Below are positions 19,947 to 29,448 of a stretch of DNA of 64,000 nucleotides, one piece after another. Origin of the DNA: Planctomycetales bacterium (GTDB lineage: Bacteria; Planctomycetota; Planctomycetia; Planctomycetales; Planctomycetaceae); the NCBI GenBank assembly GCA_026400835.1, contig JAPLOA010000076.1, forward strand, positions 124,001 to 188,000, given 5' to 3'. The translations under genes were made by a program, and so were the position numbers. Every line of letters starts with the position of its first letter. The stretch's first letter is position 1. The notes under the pieces were generated by a model. That model was not told where the DNA came from and did not search any database. It worked only from the letters and a program-made list of their open reading frames with translations.

Positions 19947-20420
19947 CTAATTCAATGGTTTCCATTGAGAAAACGTGGCTGCCTGTCCAACCCGATTTCC
20001 CTCGCCGTCAACCAGATTCCAGACGACCGCCTGTTCGATCAGAAATCGCTTTCCAGAACTGCTGATGCGAACACCTCGATAATCGTCCACGTAACCATCT
20101 CTGGCAGCACGAGCCATCAATTGAGCACGCTCATCACGATGCATTGGTTCAGCGGTCAACCTCGAAGGCATTGAGGTCAACGTGGGAACATCCATTTCCC
20201 AAAGCCCAAGAGCCGTCTGATTCCCGTAGTTCAAAACAGGATCGTCCTGAGTCGCGTGCGAGACAACAACGAACGGCGCCTCAAACACGGCTCGTGCCTC
20301 ATCGATCGGATCACCCAACCGTTCAATCAAATCTCTTCCGACAAATCGCCGAAACGAGTTCAACAGGATCTGAGTATGCTCTACCCAGTTATTCTCAAGC
20401 CATGGCTGTGCAGCAGACAT
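19947..20420 (-). CDS. MEKHLA domain protein
   Basis: A 157-residue protein that is almost wholly one MEKHLA domain, a PAS-related fold. Visible blocks are FEAPFVVVSHATQDDPVLNYGN, ALGLWEMD and YRGVRISSSGKRFLIEQAVVWNLVD. There is no signal peptide, so it is cytoplasmic. It follows the methyltransferase gene on the same strand by about 98 bases and precedes the DUF1501 gene. Family knowledge: the fold is thought to bind a small ligand or act in light/redox sensing in plants; its bacterial role is unknown. Confidence 0.85.
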   Translation of the reverse strand: MSAAQPWLENNWVEHTQILLNSFRRFVGRDLIERLGDPIDEARAVFEAPFVVVSHATQDDPVLNYGNQTALGLWEMDVPTLTSMPSRLTAEPMHRDERAQLMARAARDGYVDDYRGVRISSSGKRFLIEQAVVWNLVDGEGNRVGQAATFSQWKPLN

Positions 20421-20518
20421 CGACTATCGTATTCCAACAAGAGTCAGCGCGAAAAAAAACTGCAACGTACCAGTTTCCATCTTCCCGGGAACTCGCGATT
20501 CAATCCCGGAGGATCGAG

Positions 20519-21700
20519 TTACTCCGGTTTATTCTCTTCAACATCTACGCCGGTCGCACCGTCTGCTAATCTCGGTGGAGCTGGTCCCAGATACTGATAG
20601 TACTGGCATTCAAGCCGACCATTATAGAGCTTCCTGCGACGCGGCGCTCGACGACCGAAATGTTTCTCAAACCACTGATTGGAAGTGATTACATAGACGC
20701 CCCAGGTTGGAAGCAAATCACAGATCCGTCCCAACTCTCGATAGACGGCTTCAACTTCCTGCTGATCGCCCATCCGTTCTCCATAAGGCGGATTGCAGAC
20801 AATAACGCCATACTCACGATTTGATTTGAACTCACTGATTTCCTGCACGCGAAACTGAATGTCGCCGCTGACACCGGCTTCCGAGGCACTGCGTTCACAA
20901 AGCCGCATGGCGGCGGGGTCATGGTCGTAGCCCAGAATTGGTTCTGGCATTCTTGGTAAACGCAGATCCTTGGCTTCGCTGCGAACCTCTTTCCACATCC
21001 TGCGATCCATCCACGGCCAGTCTTCGGCCAGAAAAGAACGACCTGATCCAGGAGCAATGTTTCGACCAATCATGGCAGCTTCCACGGCAAGCGTTCCACT
21101 GCCACAAAAAGGATCAACGAATTGGCGATCACGGTTCCAGTAGCTCAACTGAATCAGGCCAGCGGCCATCGTTTCTCGTAGCGGAGCAGGTCCCGCGTAT
21201 TCTCGATACCCACGTTTATGCAGCCCTTCTCCGGACGTATCGATGGTTAGCGTCGCCACATCGCGAAGCAGGGAAACCTCAACGGGGAACTCTGCTCCCG
21301 TCTCTTCAAAGCGAAACCGGTTGTATTTTTTCTTCAGACTTTCAACGATCGCTTTTTTGACAGCCCCCTGCACTGCCGGCACAGCGTGCAGTCTTGACTG
21401 AACACTTCGGCCCGCCACCGGAAACTTTGCGTCAACGGGGATGTAATCGCTCCATGGCAAATCAACGGTCTTGTCAAACAGCGCACCGAAATCGGGTGCC
21501 TGAAACTCACCAACCTTGATCAACAATCGATCCGCACTTCTCAACCACATGTTGCAGCGTGCGATATCCCGGTCATCTCCGGAAAAATGAACTTTGCCAT
21601 CTAAAACGCGCAGTTCGGTGTAGCCCAGCTTTTCCAGTTCTCTGGAAACGACAGTCTCAAGACCAAAAGTGGTCGTGGCAATCAATTCAAAACGTGGCAT
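20519..21700 (-). CDS. THUMP-domain RNA guanine-N2 methyltransferase (RlmL-like)
   Basis: A 393-residue S-adenosylmethionine-dependent methyltransferase. The N-terminal 150 residues form the THUMP/ferredoxin-like RNA-binding part (ATTTFGLETVVSRELEKLGY). The catalytic Rossmann part has FVDPFCGSGTLAVEAAMIGRN, a GYDHDP motif and the NPPYGERMGD catalytic loop. It matches the N-terminal half of E. coli RlmL, or the standalone YpsC/RlmL group, which makes N2-methylguanosine in 23S rRNA. The RlmK half is absent, as is usual for standalone members. It lies upstream of the MEKHLA gene on the same strand. Confidence 0.92.
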   Translation of the reverse strand: MPRFELIATTTFGLETVVSRELEKLGYTELRVLDGKVHFSGDDRDIARCNMWLRSADRLLIKVGEFQAPDFGALFDKTVDLPWSDYIPVDAKFPVAGRSVQSRLHAVPAVQGAVKKAIVESLKKKYNRFRFEETGAEFPVEVSLLRDVATLTIDTSGEGLHKRGYREYAGPAPLRETMAAGLIQLSYWNRDRQFVDPFCGSGTLAVEAAMIGRNIAPGSGRSFLAEDWPWMDRRMWKEVRSEAKDLRLPRMPEPILGYDHDPAAMRLCERSASEAGVSGDIQFRVQEISEFKSNREYGVIVCNPPYGERMGDQQEVEAVYRELGRICDLLPTWGVYVITSNQWFEKHFGRRAPRRRKLYNGRLECQYYQYLGPAPPRLADGATGVDVEENKPE

Positions 21701-22086
21701 GGCTGAATCATAGGGGCAGGAGGAGCAGGAATGCGAAACACTGCGAATACATCTTCCGCCGCAGCACTGATTCCGTCGATGGCCGAGTTATCAAAGATCG
21801 GAGACAGGCACAGTTCAGACTCCGAACCGGTGGGATTGAACGATTCCGAAAGAGCCATGTCAATCGACGATGGTTCGCGATCAAACCAATTGCCGGGAAT
21901 GGTGTCGAGAAGGGCGGCACTCACCTTGCAGAGTCACGAATCACGGGAGCCAGAAACAAACAGCCTGCATCATAGCCCCTCCGACCTCACTCTTGTTCAG
22001 TTTCCCGGTATCCCTGTTAATTTTGCGGCTGGCAATCAGCCCCTGCGATGGTTCAATCCGGAACTGTCATTCGCTAAAGTCCCAGA
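21701..22086. other. Divergent intergenic region, no gene seen
   Basis: 386 bases between the divergent methyltransferase and VWA-like genes. Two overlapping short frames, of 80 to 119 codons, exist but neither resembles a protein family or has a convincing ribosome site. Promoters for both flanking genes are expected here. Confidence 0.45.
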
Positions 22087-24708
22087 ATGATGATTTTACT
22101 TCAGCAATCTGAACCCGAATTGGCAGTGCCGTCTGTCGCTGCCAGCGCGGCCTCCCCCTCGCCAGCTGTGGCCGGCACTCAGGTCGATTCGCAGTCTTTT
22201 CAGACGACTGAATTGGACTTGCCAGAATCGACCGCCGGAATTCTGCTGCTGTTCGTCGGCCTTATATCGCTGCTGGCCCTGACGGTCAGAACCTCGCTGC
22301 GAGACTCACGATTCCTGAGTCGACAGGCACGGATCGTGTTGCTCGTGCCACGTTTGTTTGTTCTGGCCCTCGTCCTGTTTATCGTGCTCAATCCGCAGCG
22401 TCGAACTCAACTCAGTCGAGTCGAGAAATCTCGCGTTGGGATTCTTCTGGACACCTCATTGTCAATGGCGTTTCCAGCCATGGACGCAGCTTCGACTCCG
22501 GAGAAAACAGACAGCAAAGCGGAACCTGCATCAACCACTCCGAATCCTGAGGTCAGTTCCCGAGCCAACGCTGCTCTTCAATCACTTGTGACATCAGGCG
22601 TCCTGAAAGAACTGAGCAGAACTCACGCGGTAACAGTTTACTCCTTTGATTCTCAATTGGCAGGTCCACTGGCCGTTGCCAGTGATGAAACGGTTCGCTT
22701 CGTCGATTCAAAAAACAAAGATCCTGAGTCTGGCGATAGCTCTTCTCTGGCGACCGTAAATCTGGATGAACCAACATCAGATGCAGCAAACGCGATTGAA
22801 GCCCCTGCATCTCTCACTCGATGGAACACAATCCTCCAGCCAAGAGGCGCAGAAACTCGACTTGGTGAATCGCTCTATCAGATGATTGGTCAGTTATCAG
22901 GGCGTACGCTGAGTGGAGTTGTTGTTGTCTCAGACGGTCGGACCAATGCAGGCCTGGATACAGAACCGGCTCGAGTTCGCGCCGAACGCTCGGGAACAAG
23001 ACTCATCACGGTCGGACTTGGCAGCCAGAAGCCCCAAATGAACCTATGGATTGCTGGAATGCAATCACCGACGGACGTCCACCAGGGTGATCCCTTTGAC
23101 ATCAACGTCATGGTCCAGGGAACCGGCTCTGCTGGCCAAAAAGGCACAGTCCGATTGTTTCAGCAATCAGCAGACAGCGATGGTAAAGACCGGCGTCAGG
23201 TGAGTGAACAGTCAATCGATTTTGTAGAAGACACATTGCCCATTTCAACGCGATTCAATCAGCAACTCACTGTGCCCGGCAAGTATGAGTTTGTCGTTCA
23301 AATTGAATCGCCGAACGGCATTACCGAGATGACAACTGACGACAATGAACGTCGTCGTACCATCGAAGTCACTGACCGTCGAATGAAAGTACTGCTGATT
23401 TCCAGCGGTCCCATGAGAGACTATCAATTCGTTAGAAACGCGTTGTTCCGGCACAGTGGGATTGAGTCCGATGTCTGGCTGCAGTCTGTGACGGACGAAA
23501 ATGTAGGCTTCGTATCGCAGGAAGCCAAAACTTTGTTGACAAAGTTTCCAACCACAGAGGCCGAACTTTTCTCTTACGACGTCATCGTCGCATTTGACCC
23601 GGACTGGAGTCGACTGTCTGCAGAGCAACAGACATTTCTGAATCGCTGGGTCTCTGAACATTCCGGTGGTCTCGTCGTTATCGCTGGGGAAATCTTCACC
23701 CCAAAACTCGCTCAGGAGCCGGATTCTTTTCGCGATGTGAATGTGCTGTACCCGGTACTCCTGAATCGAATGCTGCCTGATATGCAGTTGTCGCAACTTG
23801 CTGATGAGCCTTGGCCTGTGACACTGACTCCTGAAGGACGCACCACAGACTTTCTTAAGATCGCTGATGCAACAGGAAATGCCAGCGTTGACCTATGGTC
23901 AACGTTTAAAGGCATCTATCGATCATACCCCGTCCGGGGAATTCGTGATGGTGCCGTTGTACTCATTGAATATGGAAATCCTCGAGCTCGAACTGAACTC
24001 GGTCAACCTCCTTTCCTGGCATCTCAGTTTTACGGGACTGGACGAACAGTATTTGTTGGCTCGGCAGAAACATGGCGTCTGCGAGAAATCTCGCCTGAAG
24101 GACATCAGCGCTTCTGGACCAGCCTGATTCGGGAGGTTGGCCAGGGACGAAGAAGCCGAGGCACCGCCAAAGGACTGTTGCTGCTGGATCGAACAGAGGT
24201 TGCTCCCGGTCAACCCGTCAGTATTCGCGCACAACTCTATGATGCTCGACTTCAGCCGCTCGTCACAGACTCGGTTCCAATGTCCATTGTTGATGCGGAA
24301 GGTCGCACAATTAACGTTCCAGATCGACTTAACGCGGATGGCCGCGGCGCGGGGCAATATGTCAACAGCTTTCGTCCGCCCCGGTCAGGTGCTTATCGTA
24401 TCTCTGTACCGGTTCCGGAATCTTCAGATGTGCTTCAAACAACAATTGACGTCGTGGTACCCAACCTCGAAGCTCAAAATCCAACTCAAAACGTAGAGCT
24501 TCTTTCAAACCTCACTCGAGATACTCAGGGCCGTTACTTGAGTCTTGCAGAGATCTCAACACTACCATCGTTGCTGCCTGACCAAAGCCAACCGATCATC
24601 GTTGATGAGCAATTGCGAACTTTATGGGATCGAGGCTGGCTGATGTTTTTACTGGTCACGTTGCTGGCATTTGAATGGACCATGCGACGAGTCTGGCGCC
24701 TATCGTAG
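22087..24708 (+). CDS. Membrane protein with VWA-like and glutamine-amidotransferase-like domains
   Basis: An 873-residue protein. Two transmembrane segments lie at about residues 50-68 and 88-105 and one at the C-terminus (RGWLMFLLVTLLAFEW). After the second segment, VGILLDTSLSMAF gives a von Willebrand MIDAS-type DxSxS, followed by SGVVVVSDGRTNAGL. From about 430 (MKVLLISSGPMRDYQFVRNALF) a class I amidotransferase-like fold is seen without an obvious Cys-His-Glu triad. The C-terminal beta-sandwich part reads like a Ig/MG-type domain. Planctomycete genomes encode many such BatA-like membrane proteins. Function unknown; a periplasmic assembly or sensing role is likely. No neighbouring MoxR gene is present. 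Confidence 0.8.
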   Translation: MMILLQQSEPELAVPSVAASAASPSPAVAGTQVDSQSFQTTELDLPESTAGILLLFVGLISLLALTVRTSLRDSRFLSRQARIVLLVPRLFVLALVLFIVLNPQRRTQLSRVEKSRVGILLDTSLSMAFPAMDAASTPEKTDSKAEPASTTPNPEVSSRANAALQSLVTSGVLKELSRTHAVTVYSFDSQLAGPLAVASDETVRFVDSKNKDPESGDSSSLATVNLDEPTSDAANAIEAPASLTRWNTILQPRGAETRLGESLYQMIGQLSGRTLSGVVVVSDGRTNAGLDTEPARVRAERSGTRLITVGLGSQKPQMNLWIAGMQSPTDVHQGDPFDINVMVQGTGSAGQKGTVRLFQQSADSDGKDRRQVSEQSIDFVEDTLPISTRFNQQLTVPGKYEFVVQIESPNGITEMTTDDNERRRTIEVTDRRMKVLLISSGPMRDYQFVRNALFRHSGIESDVWLQSVTDENVGFVSQEAKTLLTKFPTTEAELFSYDVIVAFDPDWSRLSAEQQTFLNRWVSEHSGGLVVIAGEIFTPKLAQEPDSFRDVNVLYPVLLNRMLPDMQLSQLADEPWPVTLTPEGRTTDFLKIADATGNASVDLWSTFKGIYRSYPVRGIRDGAVVLIEYGNPRARTELGQPPFLASQFYGTGRTVFVGSAETWRLREISPEGHQRFWTSLIREVGQGRRSRGTAKGLLLLDRTEVAPGQPVSIRAQLYDARLQPLVTDSVPMSIVDAEGRTINVPDRLNADGRGAGQYVNSFRPPRSGAYRISVPVPESSDVLQTTIDVVVPNLEAQNPTQNVELLSNLTRDTQGRYLSLAEISTLPSLLPDQSQPIIVDEQLRTLWDRGWLMFLLVTLLAFEWTMRRVWRLS

Positions 24709-24750
24709 AGATTTCTCGCCTCCTCAATCACCACAACTCGAGGGACTGCT

Positions 24751-27018
24751 TTATTCAGCAACCTCGTACACCTGGACGATTGAGAATGCGTTACGATTCA
24801 GAAGGCTCTCGTATCCAACCCACGAACTGACAGTCTTCTGCTCCACAGCCGAGAGAGATGTCCAAGGTCGCTCAAGCATGACTCGTGGCGGCGCAAGAAC
24901 TCCTGCTGACACAAGCTCGCTGAAACGATTCGGCTGCACATAGGCCGTGTAGTCATACGAATCAGGCAGGCGATAACGGAGTATCTCACCCCAGTGAACA
25001 AAGACATGTGTGATCCGCTGTGACTTCAAAACATGGCGGATCTCTTCAGGGGGCAACATTCTGCGTTCTCGGAGCGGCGTCGTGATGTCAGAGGAGTCGA
25101 CAGTCCATTCCTCAAAAATGTTGTCGTCGAAAACGGTGTTGTAGACGAGCGGAAAAGTTGCATCAAAAACTTCTGCGTCACCAACCATCAACACCTTCGA
25201 AGTTGAAGGCAGCATGGCGTTCAGCGTTTGAATATCAGATCGAATCGTCAACTTTCGCGCGGCGTCCGGATCCATCAGGCCCGCGTGAAATCCGACCAGC
25301 GCCAGAGTGCAGAAGTAGACATTGTAGCTTGTCCCGGCAGTGATCAGCACTGACAGAAAACCTCGCCAGAGACCTGACGAATGCAGCAGCCATGAGCAGG
25401 CTGCAGTGATACTCAGCAGGGGAATCAGAGGAATCCAGAAGCGGTCAATTCGATGAGTCAATGCCCACCACGTCGCGAAACCCCATACAATCAGAAGGAA
25501 GCTGGTACGCACCGTGCGAATGCGACGAATCAACAGCATCGAAGGAATTGAAAGCGCAAACAAAAGACTGCTGGTCCACATATTGTAAACAGCCACGTCC
25601 ATGAAGTGGCGCGGAAGCAGAGCAAGGCTGTGCTCACGGGACGAGTGGGCGGGAATCCAGCGAGCATTCATTTCAGGCGACCATTCCGAGCCACCAAAAA
25701 TCGAATAGCCCAGAGGATAAACCGGATTGCCGGTGTCGTATAAATTTCTGAAGAGCCAGGGAGCGATCATCAACGATACTCCCACGGCGAAGTAGCCCAT
25801 CGCCGGAATCAGGCCCCGCAACCTGTCCCTGAGAAAGATCTCACCATGCGAACCCAGCGGATCCTTCACTGATGGAGAAAACAATGCCCAGCAGATGATC
25901 AGCACAGTTGGAGCAATAACAGAGACGAGCCCGGTATACTTGGAAGCCATCGCGCATCCACCCAACAGGCCCGCCAAAAACGATGTTGCGTGACGATGAC
26001 CTATCTGTTCCTTCAACCAGAATGCAACCATCGCCGAGCTGATCAGGTAGAAGGTCAGGGATCCCTCGGCATAAGCAATAAGGGATATTCTCAATGTCCA
26101 TGGCGTTGTCAGATAAATGAGAGTTGCCAGCCACGCAACCGAAACGCTGAGCCAGCGAGTGCAGATTGCAAAGACAACGCAAGCCGTCAATAACTGAAAA
26201 CACGCCAGTACAGCCTGCCCTGCCAAAGCGCCTTCCCACCAATCGCCAACCAGCACCATGGCCGTCAGAGGCAACATTTCACTGAGAAAGGGAAAGCTGG
26301 TGTAGACATTGTGTCTCAGGTAGGAGATGCGTCCCTGCTGAAACCACTCTTTGGGCCCTTGAAGATGATATTCTCGGACATCGAAGTCTGTCGGCGGTGA
26401 TAATGAGCCTAACAACAGATAAATGGCAAATGGAACAATAACCATCAGGACAATAGCCACAAGCAGGCTGGACGGACGCACGACAACCGCAGTGCTCGAA
26501 CGACTTTTCAGGACCAAAGGTTCTGAACTTCCGAAACGCCATGCCACCCACAGGCTCACAACCGAGGGAAGGCAAATTGCTATTGGGTTGAGTTGCCCAG
26601 CAAGACCAGCGAAGAGTGTGATCACAGACTGAACCGCGAGCCCGGTTCCTCCGACCAGCGCGATAAGTTCAGTTCTGTAAAACAGCAAACCCAGATTCAG
26701 CCTGCGAACAATCGCCAAACCGTGGCAGCAGGCAAGACAAAGCACAACGAACGCCCAACCAAGCAGTCGCAGTTGTTGAGGCAGAAACTGCAGTCCGGAT
26801 GCAGGCCTCGCAGCTTCGGAATCAGTTCCCGAATCTCCAACGCCCAGAACGGTGTCCGCCAACATCAACCACAGATCAGACCTCTTTAGCTCGGGTGCTT
26901 CAAGAGGTTGCCGGAACCACCAATAGAGAAAAAACACCATGCATCCTGCGGCGATGATCCGCAACCACAGTGGTATTTCTTTTCGTTTCGCAGAGTCGGA
27001 GTTCAACATTGGCTCCAC
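24751..27018 (-). CDS. Polytopic glycosyltransferase-like membrane protein
   Basis: A 755-residue integral membrane protein with roughly a dozen hydrophobic segments in its first 560 residues and a soluble C-terminal part. The first loop contains FDVREYHLQGPKEWFQQGRI, an acidic motif in the position used by GT-C enzymes (ArnT/PMT-like) for catalysis. GT-C enzymes move sugars from polyprenyl phosphates to envelope acceptors. The start is GTG at 27018 or ATG at 27009. The C-terminal 150 residues (KVLMVGDAEVFDATFPLVYN) resemble those of planctomycetal uncharacterised transferases. Its terminus is 42 bases from the convergent VWA-like gene. Confidence 0.8.
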   Translation of the reverse strand: MEPMLNSDSAKRKEIPLWLRIIAAGCMVFFLYWWFRQPLEAPELKRSDLWLMLADTVLGVGDSGTDSEAARPASGLQFLPQQLRLLGWAFVVLCLACCHGLAIVRRLNLGLLFYRTELIALVGGTGLAVQSVITLFAGLAGQLNPIAICLPSVVSLWVAWRFGSSEPLVLKSRSSTAVVVRPSSLLVAIVLMVIVPFAIYLLLGSLSPPTDFDVREYHLQGPKEWFQQGRISYLRHNVYTSFPFLSEMLPLTAMVLVGDWWEGALAGQAVLACFQLLTACVVFAICTRWLSVSVAWLATLIYLTTPWTLRISLIAYAEGSLTFYLISSAMVAFWLKEQIGHRHATSFLAGLLGGCAMASKYTGLVSVIAPTVLIICWALFSPSVKDPLGSHGEIFLRDRLRGLIPAMGYFAVGVSLMIAPWLFRNLYDTGNPVYPLGYSIFGGSEWSPEMNARWIPAHSSREHSLALLPRHFMDVAVYNMWTSSLLFALSIPSMLLIRRIRTVRTSFLLIVWGFATWWALTHRIDRFWIPLIPLLSITAACSWLLHSSGLWRGFLSVLITAGTSYNVYFCTLALVGFHAGLMDPDAARKLTIRSDIQTLNAMLPSTSKVLMVGDAEVFDATFPLVYNTVFDDNIFEEWTVDSSDITTPLRERRMLPPEEIRHVLKSQRITHVFVHWGEILRYRLPDSYDYTAYVQPNRFSELVSAGVLAPPRVMLERPWTSLSAVEQKTVSSWVGYESLLNRNAFSIVQVYEVAE

Positions 27019-27349
27019 AGAAGCTCAGACCAGTAATGCCTTTCCGATGTGGTCAGTCAGACAACAATAGCCCATTCAATCACAATTCCATACGAACAAC
27101 CTCAAAACGCCAGATATCTGAAACAAGCCCAGCGTTCTACAGGAGTTCAGGTCACCTTGCTTACGTCGTTAAATGGATCGCCGAGGGAAAATCTACGGAA
27201 ACCTGTCTCGTCAGAGATTCTGAACAGAGCAGAGTCTGCAAATTCGAATCGGCGATGAGACCACTTGCACTCTGGTGGTCAAACGATGGTTTATCTCCTG
27301 AGAGTCGAAAACTTTATCAGGTACCAGTTCTGCAATTTTTGCCAGCGTA
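27019..27349. other. Intergenic, no gene seen
   Basis: About 330 bases upstream of the glycosyltransferase-like gene. No frame with family features is present. It should contain that gene's promoter, and it ends at the terminator of the Cys-rich gene. Confidence 0.45.
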
Positions 27350-27390
27350 AACGAAAACAGCTTCCGAGAGAGGGTGCTCTCGGAAGCTGC
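27350..27390 (-). terminator. Terminator of the Cys-rich gene
   Basis: A 12 to 13 base-pair stem, AGCTTCCGAGAG pairing with CTCTCGGAAGCT around a six-base loop. Read on the minus strand it is followed by TTTTCGTTT. It lies about 70 bases beyond the stop of the Cys-rich gene. Confidence 0.85.
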
Positions 27391-27459
27391 TGGTTTCTGA
27401 GTTAGAGCGAGGACGAGCTAGAACAGGAAGCAGTTCTTTCCCACCTCAGGTCGACCTGA

Positions 27460-28704
27460 TTATCGGGCCATTCCGAACAAACCAGCCAGACCATTCTTGC
27501 TGCTCGACTGCTTGTGCAGACGAGAAGGGAAGAATGCCTGTGGATCAGCTGGAGGAGCAGCTACCGGAGCAGCTTCAGCAGCTGGGGTTGGCTGCTGAGC
27601 TTCTGCAGGAGCAGCAGTTGGAGTTGCACCGCAGGCGTTTGAACCACAGCCTGTTGAGCAGCATCCAGCGTCTGTGCAGCCGTCGCAGCATCCGTCAACA
27701 ATCTCGTAACCACAATTTCGCAGAGCCTGTTCTGCTTCACGACGTACGCTTCGGTCGCAGTCAGCCAGTGCACATGTCAGAGCTGACACAACGCATGGGC
27801 TGCAGCAGCACTTGTTGCGACGAACCTGGTCACCAATTTCGTCAGCAGCTTCCCGGCGAACTCGTTCGTCCGTGTCATTCAGACCGTAGACGAAAGCGTT
27901 CATGATTTCCGGATGGCAGCAGCAGTCGAATTTACGTCCAAGCTTGTCCAGAGCACGGCGGCGTTCTGAACCATGGCAAGCTGTCATTGAAGTATAGATC
28001 AGCTTGGCAATCTCGCAGGCGTCATCGTTGCAGCAATCGCAGCCTTCGCCGCAGGTATTGCCAGCATCGCAGCAGCCGTTGTCACCACAAGCCGCTGGAG
28101 CACAGCAGCTTGGGTCAGCATTGCAGCCGTTGCCACAAGCCGCTGGAGCACAGCAGCTTGGGTCAGCATTGCAACCGTTGCCACAAGCAGCTGGTGCACA
28201 GCAGCTTGGATCAGCATTGCAACCGTTGCCGCAAGCCCCAGCTGGAGCGCTGCAGCTTGGGTCAGTATTGCAACCGTTGCCACAAGCGTCAGCTGGAGCG
28301 CTGCAGCATGGGTCAGTATTGCAACCGTAGCCACGAGCGTCAGCTCGAGCAACGCAACTAGGATCCGCAACGCAACCGTTGCCGGCTGGAGCACAGCAGC
28401 TTGGGTCAGCATTGCAACCGTTGCCACAAGCGTCAGCTGGAGCACTGCATGTTACTGGGCAGCAGCCTGAACCGGGGTCGCCGCATGTATCACAGCATGG
28501 CGGCTTAATGTCTGAACACTTGCGCTGGTACGTGTACACATTCGTGTGACACGGACGAGCAATCGTTGGCTTGCAGCAGGCTGGCTGACAATCTTCAGCA
28601 CAACCGCAGCTCTTACATCCGCCGGAACCAAACAGCCCGGCATCAGCCGAAGCAGTCATTCCAGCCAGTGCGAGTACCGCACTGAATACGCGAGTCCATT
28701 TCAT
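27460..28704 (-). CDS. Exported Cys-rich repeat protein with HEAT-like segments
   Basis: A 414-residue secreted protein. The start at 28704 is chosen because AAGGAGA lies 10 bases upstream and a signal peptide follows (MKWTRVFSAVLALAGMTASA). About 60 cysteines are present. Residues 80-210 carry about seven imperfect 16 to 17 residue units of the form CGNGCNADPSCCAPA. Residues 225-320 have two HEAT-like helical units (DERVRREAADEIGDQVRR; DRSVRREAEQALRNCGY), themselves studded with CCC. An Ala/Pro-rich tail ends with KNGLAGLFGMAR. The Cys density suggests disulfide crosslinking, as in planctomycete cell-wall proteins, or metal binding; neither is proven. Confidence 0.85.
   Translation of the reverse strand: MKWTRVFSAVLALAGMTASADAGLFGSGGCKSCGCAEDCQPACCKPTIARPCHTNVYTYQRKCSDIKPPCCDTCGDPGSGCCPVTCSAPADACGNGCNADPSCCAPAGNGCVADPSCVARADARGYGCNTDPCCSAPADACGNGCNTDPSCSAPAGACGNGCNADPSCCAPAACGNGCNADPSCCAPAACGNGCNADPSCCAPAACGDNGCCDAGNTCGEGCDCCNDDACEIAKLIYTSMTACHGSERRRALDKLGRKFDCCCHPEIMNAFVYGLNDTDERVRREAADEIGDQVRRNKCCCSPCVVSALTCALADCDRSVRREAEQALRNCGYEIVDGCCDGCTDAGCCSTGCGSNACGATPTAAPAEAQQPTPAAEAAPVAAPPADPQAFFPSRLHKQSSSKNGLAGLFGMAR
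28084..28446 (-). repeat. 48 to 51 base coding tandem repeat
   Basis: About seven units of 48 to 51 bases within the Cys-rich gene, encoding CGNGCNADPSCCAPA-type units. The left units (28084-28240) are nearly identical at DNA level while the right ones have diverged, which points to recent unit duplication at the gene's middle. Confidence 0.85.
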
Positions 28705-28835
28705 CTTGAAGAGTCTCCTTCTCATGGAAATCGTTCCTTCGACCGACCTGACCAACCTGACCATCCGTGAAGAACTATCGTGTCGGCAAAACCATTGCCG
28801 ATTCCCTCGACCTGCGGCGGGACTGGTTTGAACCT

Positions 28836-29402
28836 TCACACCACGTCGCTACTACTCAGAATCACGGACAACCAAACTGGATGTACAGTCGATGATTTCT
28901 CATCTGTATTTCGGGCCATTGAGATCTCCATGATCTCAACGTTTGCCATCTGCAGTTCGAGGGGCTGGACAGGTCTATCGTCGAAGCTGTTTCCTTCCCT
29001 TGAGTTTCCACAGATGATTGCCAGGCAATTACTTGCGCCGTTTTTCGGTCCACATGTAACGGTTATGGAAGATGGAGGAGTTGCAGGCGAATCTCCGGCC
29101 CGAACAATCACTACAGGCATCAGAGTCGTGTTAATCTGGTCAGGACGCAGGTGAGTTTTCAAACAGTATGGATTGTCCGTGTTTTGAGGTTGACCGCCAT
29201 TCGTCAACAATTTTTTCACGCAGATTCTGCGCGTCGGATTTGCATTTGAAAAATCTTCGTGCGGAGTGACCGTTTCAGTATCAATGGAAGGCCGCTCCAG
29301 GTTCACGAAGTGAACTGCCGCCGTTGAAATCTCATGCGAGCCCCGCCCGCCCTCGAGGACATCTGCATCGATCCGCAGTTGAACACAACCGCCCGACAGC
29401 AA
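28836..29402 (-). CDS. Possible hypothetical protein between CstA and the Cys-rich gene
   Basis: A 188-codon frame in an otherwise empty 744-base gap, on the same strand as its neighbours. Codon choice in the first two thirds resembles surrounding genes and the translation looks foldable (HEISTAAVHFVNLERPSIDT; TTLMPVVIVRAGDSP). No family is recognised, no signal peptide is seen and no good ribosome site precedes the ATG, which starts 47 bases after the cstA stop. It could be a real cstA-linked gene or a chance frame. Confidence 0.4.
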   Translation of the reverse strand: MLSGGCVQLRIDADVLEGGRGSHEISTAAVHFVNLERPSIDTETVTPHEDFSNANPTRRICVKKLLTNGGQPQNTDNPYCLKTHLRPDQINTTLMPVVIVRAGDSPATPPSSITVTCGPKNGASNCLAIICGNSREGNSFDDRPVQPLELQMANVEIMEISMARNTDEKSSTVHPVWLSVILSSSDVV

Positions 29403-29448
29403 ACATTATGAAGTTGTGCAGAAGCGTTGCTGCACCCGCTTCTTCAGC

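Noticed and set aside
28084-28446. Regular repeats considered as a CRISPR array
   Set aside because: Units are coding, of 48 to 51 bases with no unique spacers, and translate to Cys-rich repeats in the minus-strand gene.
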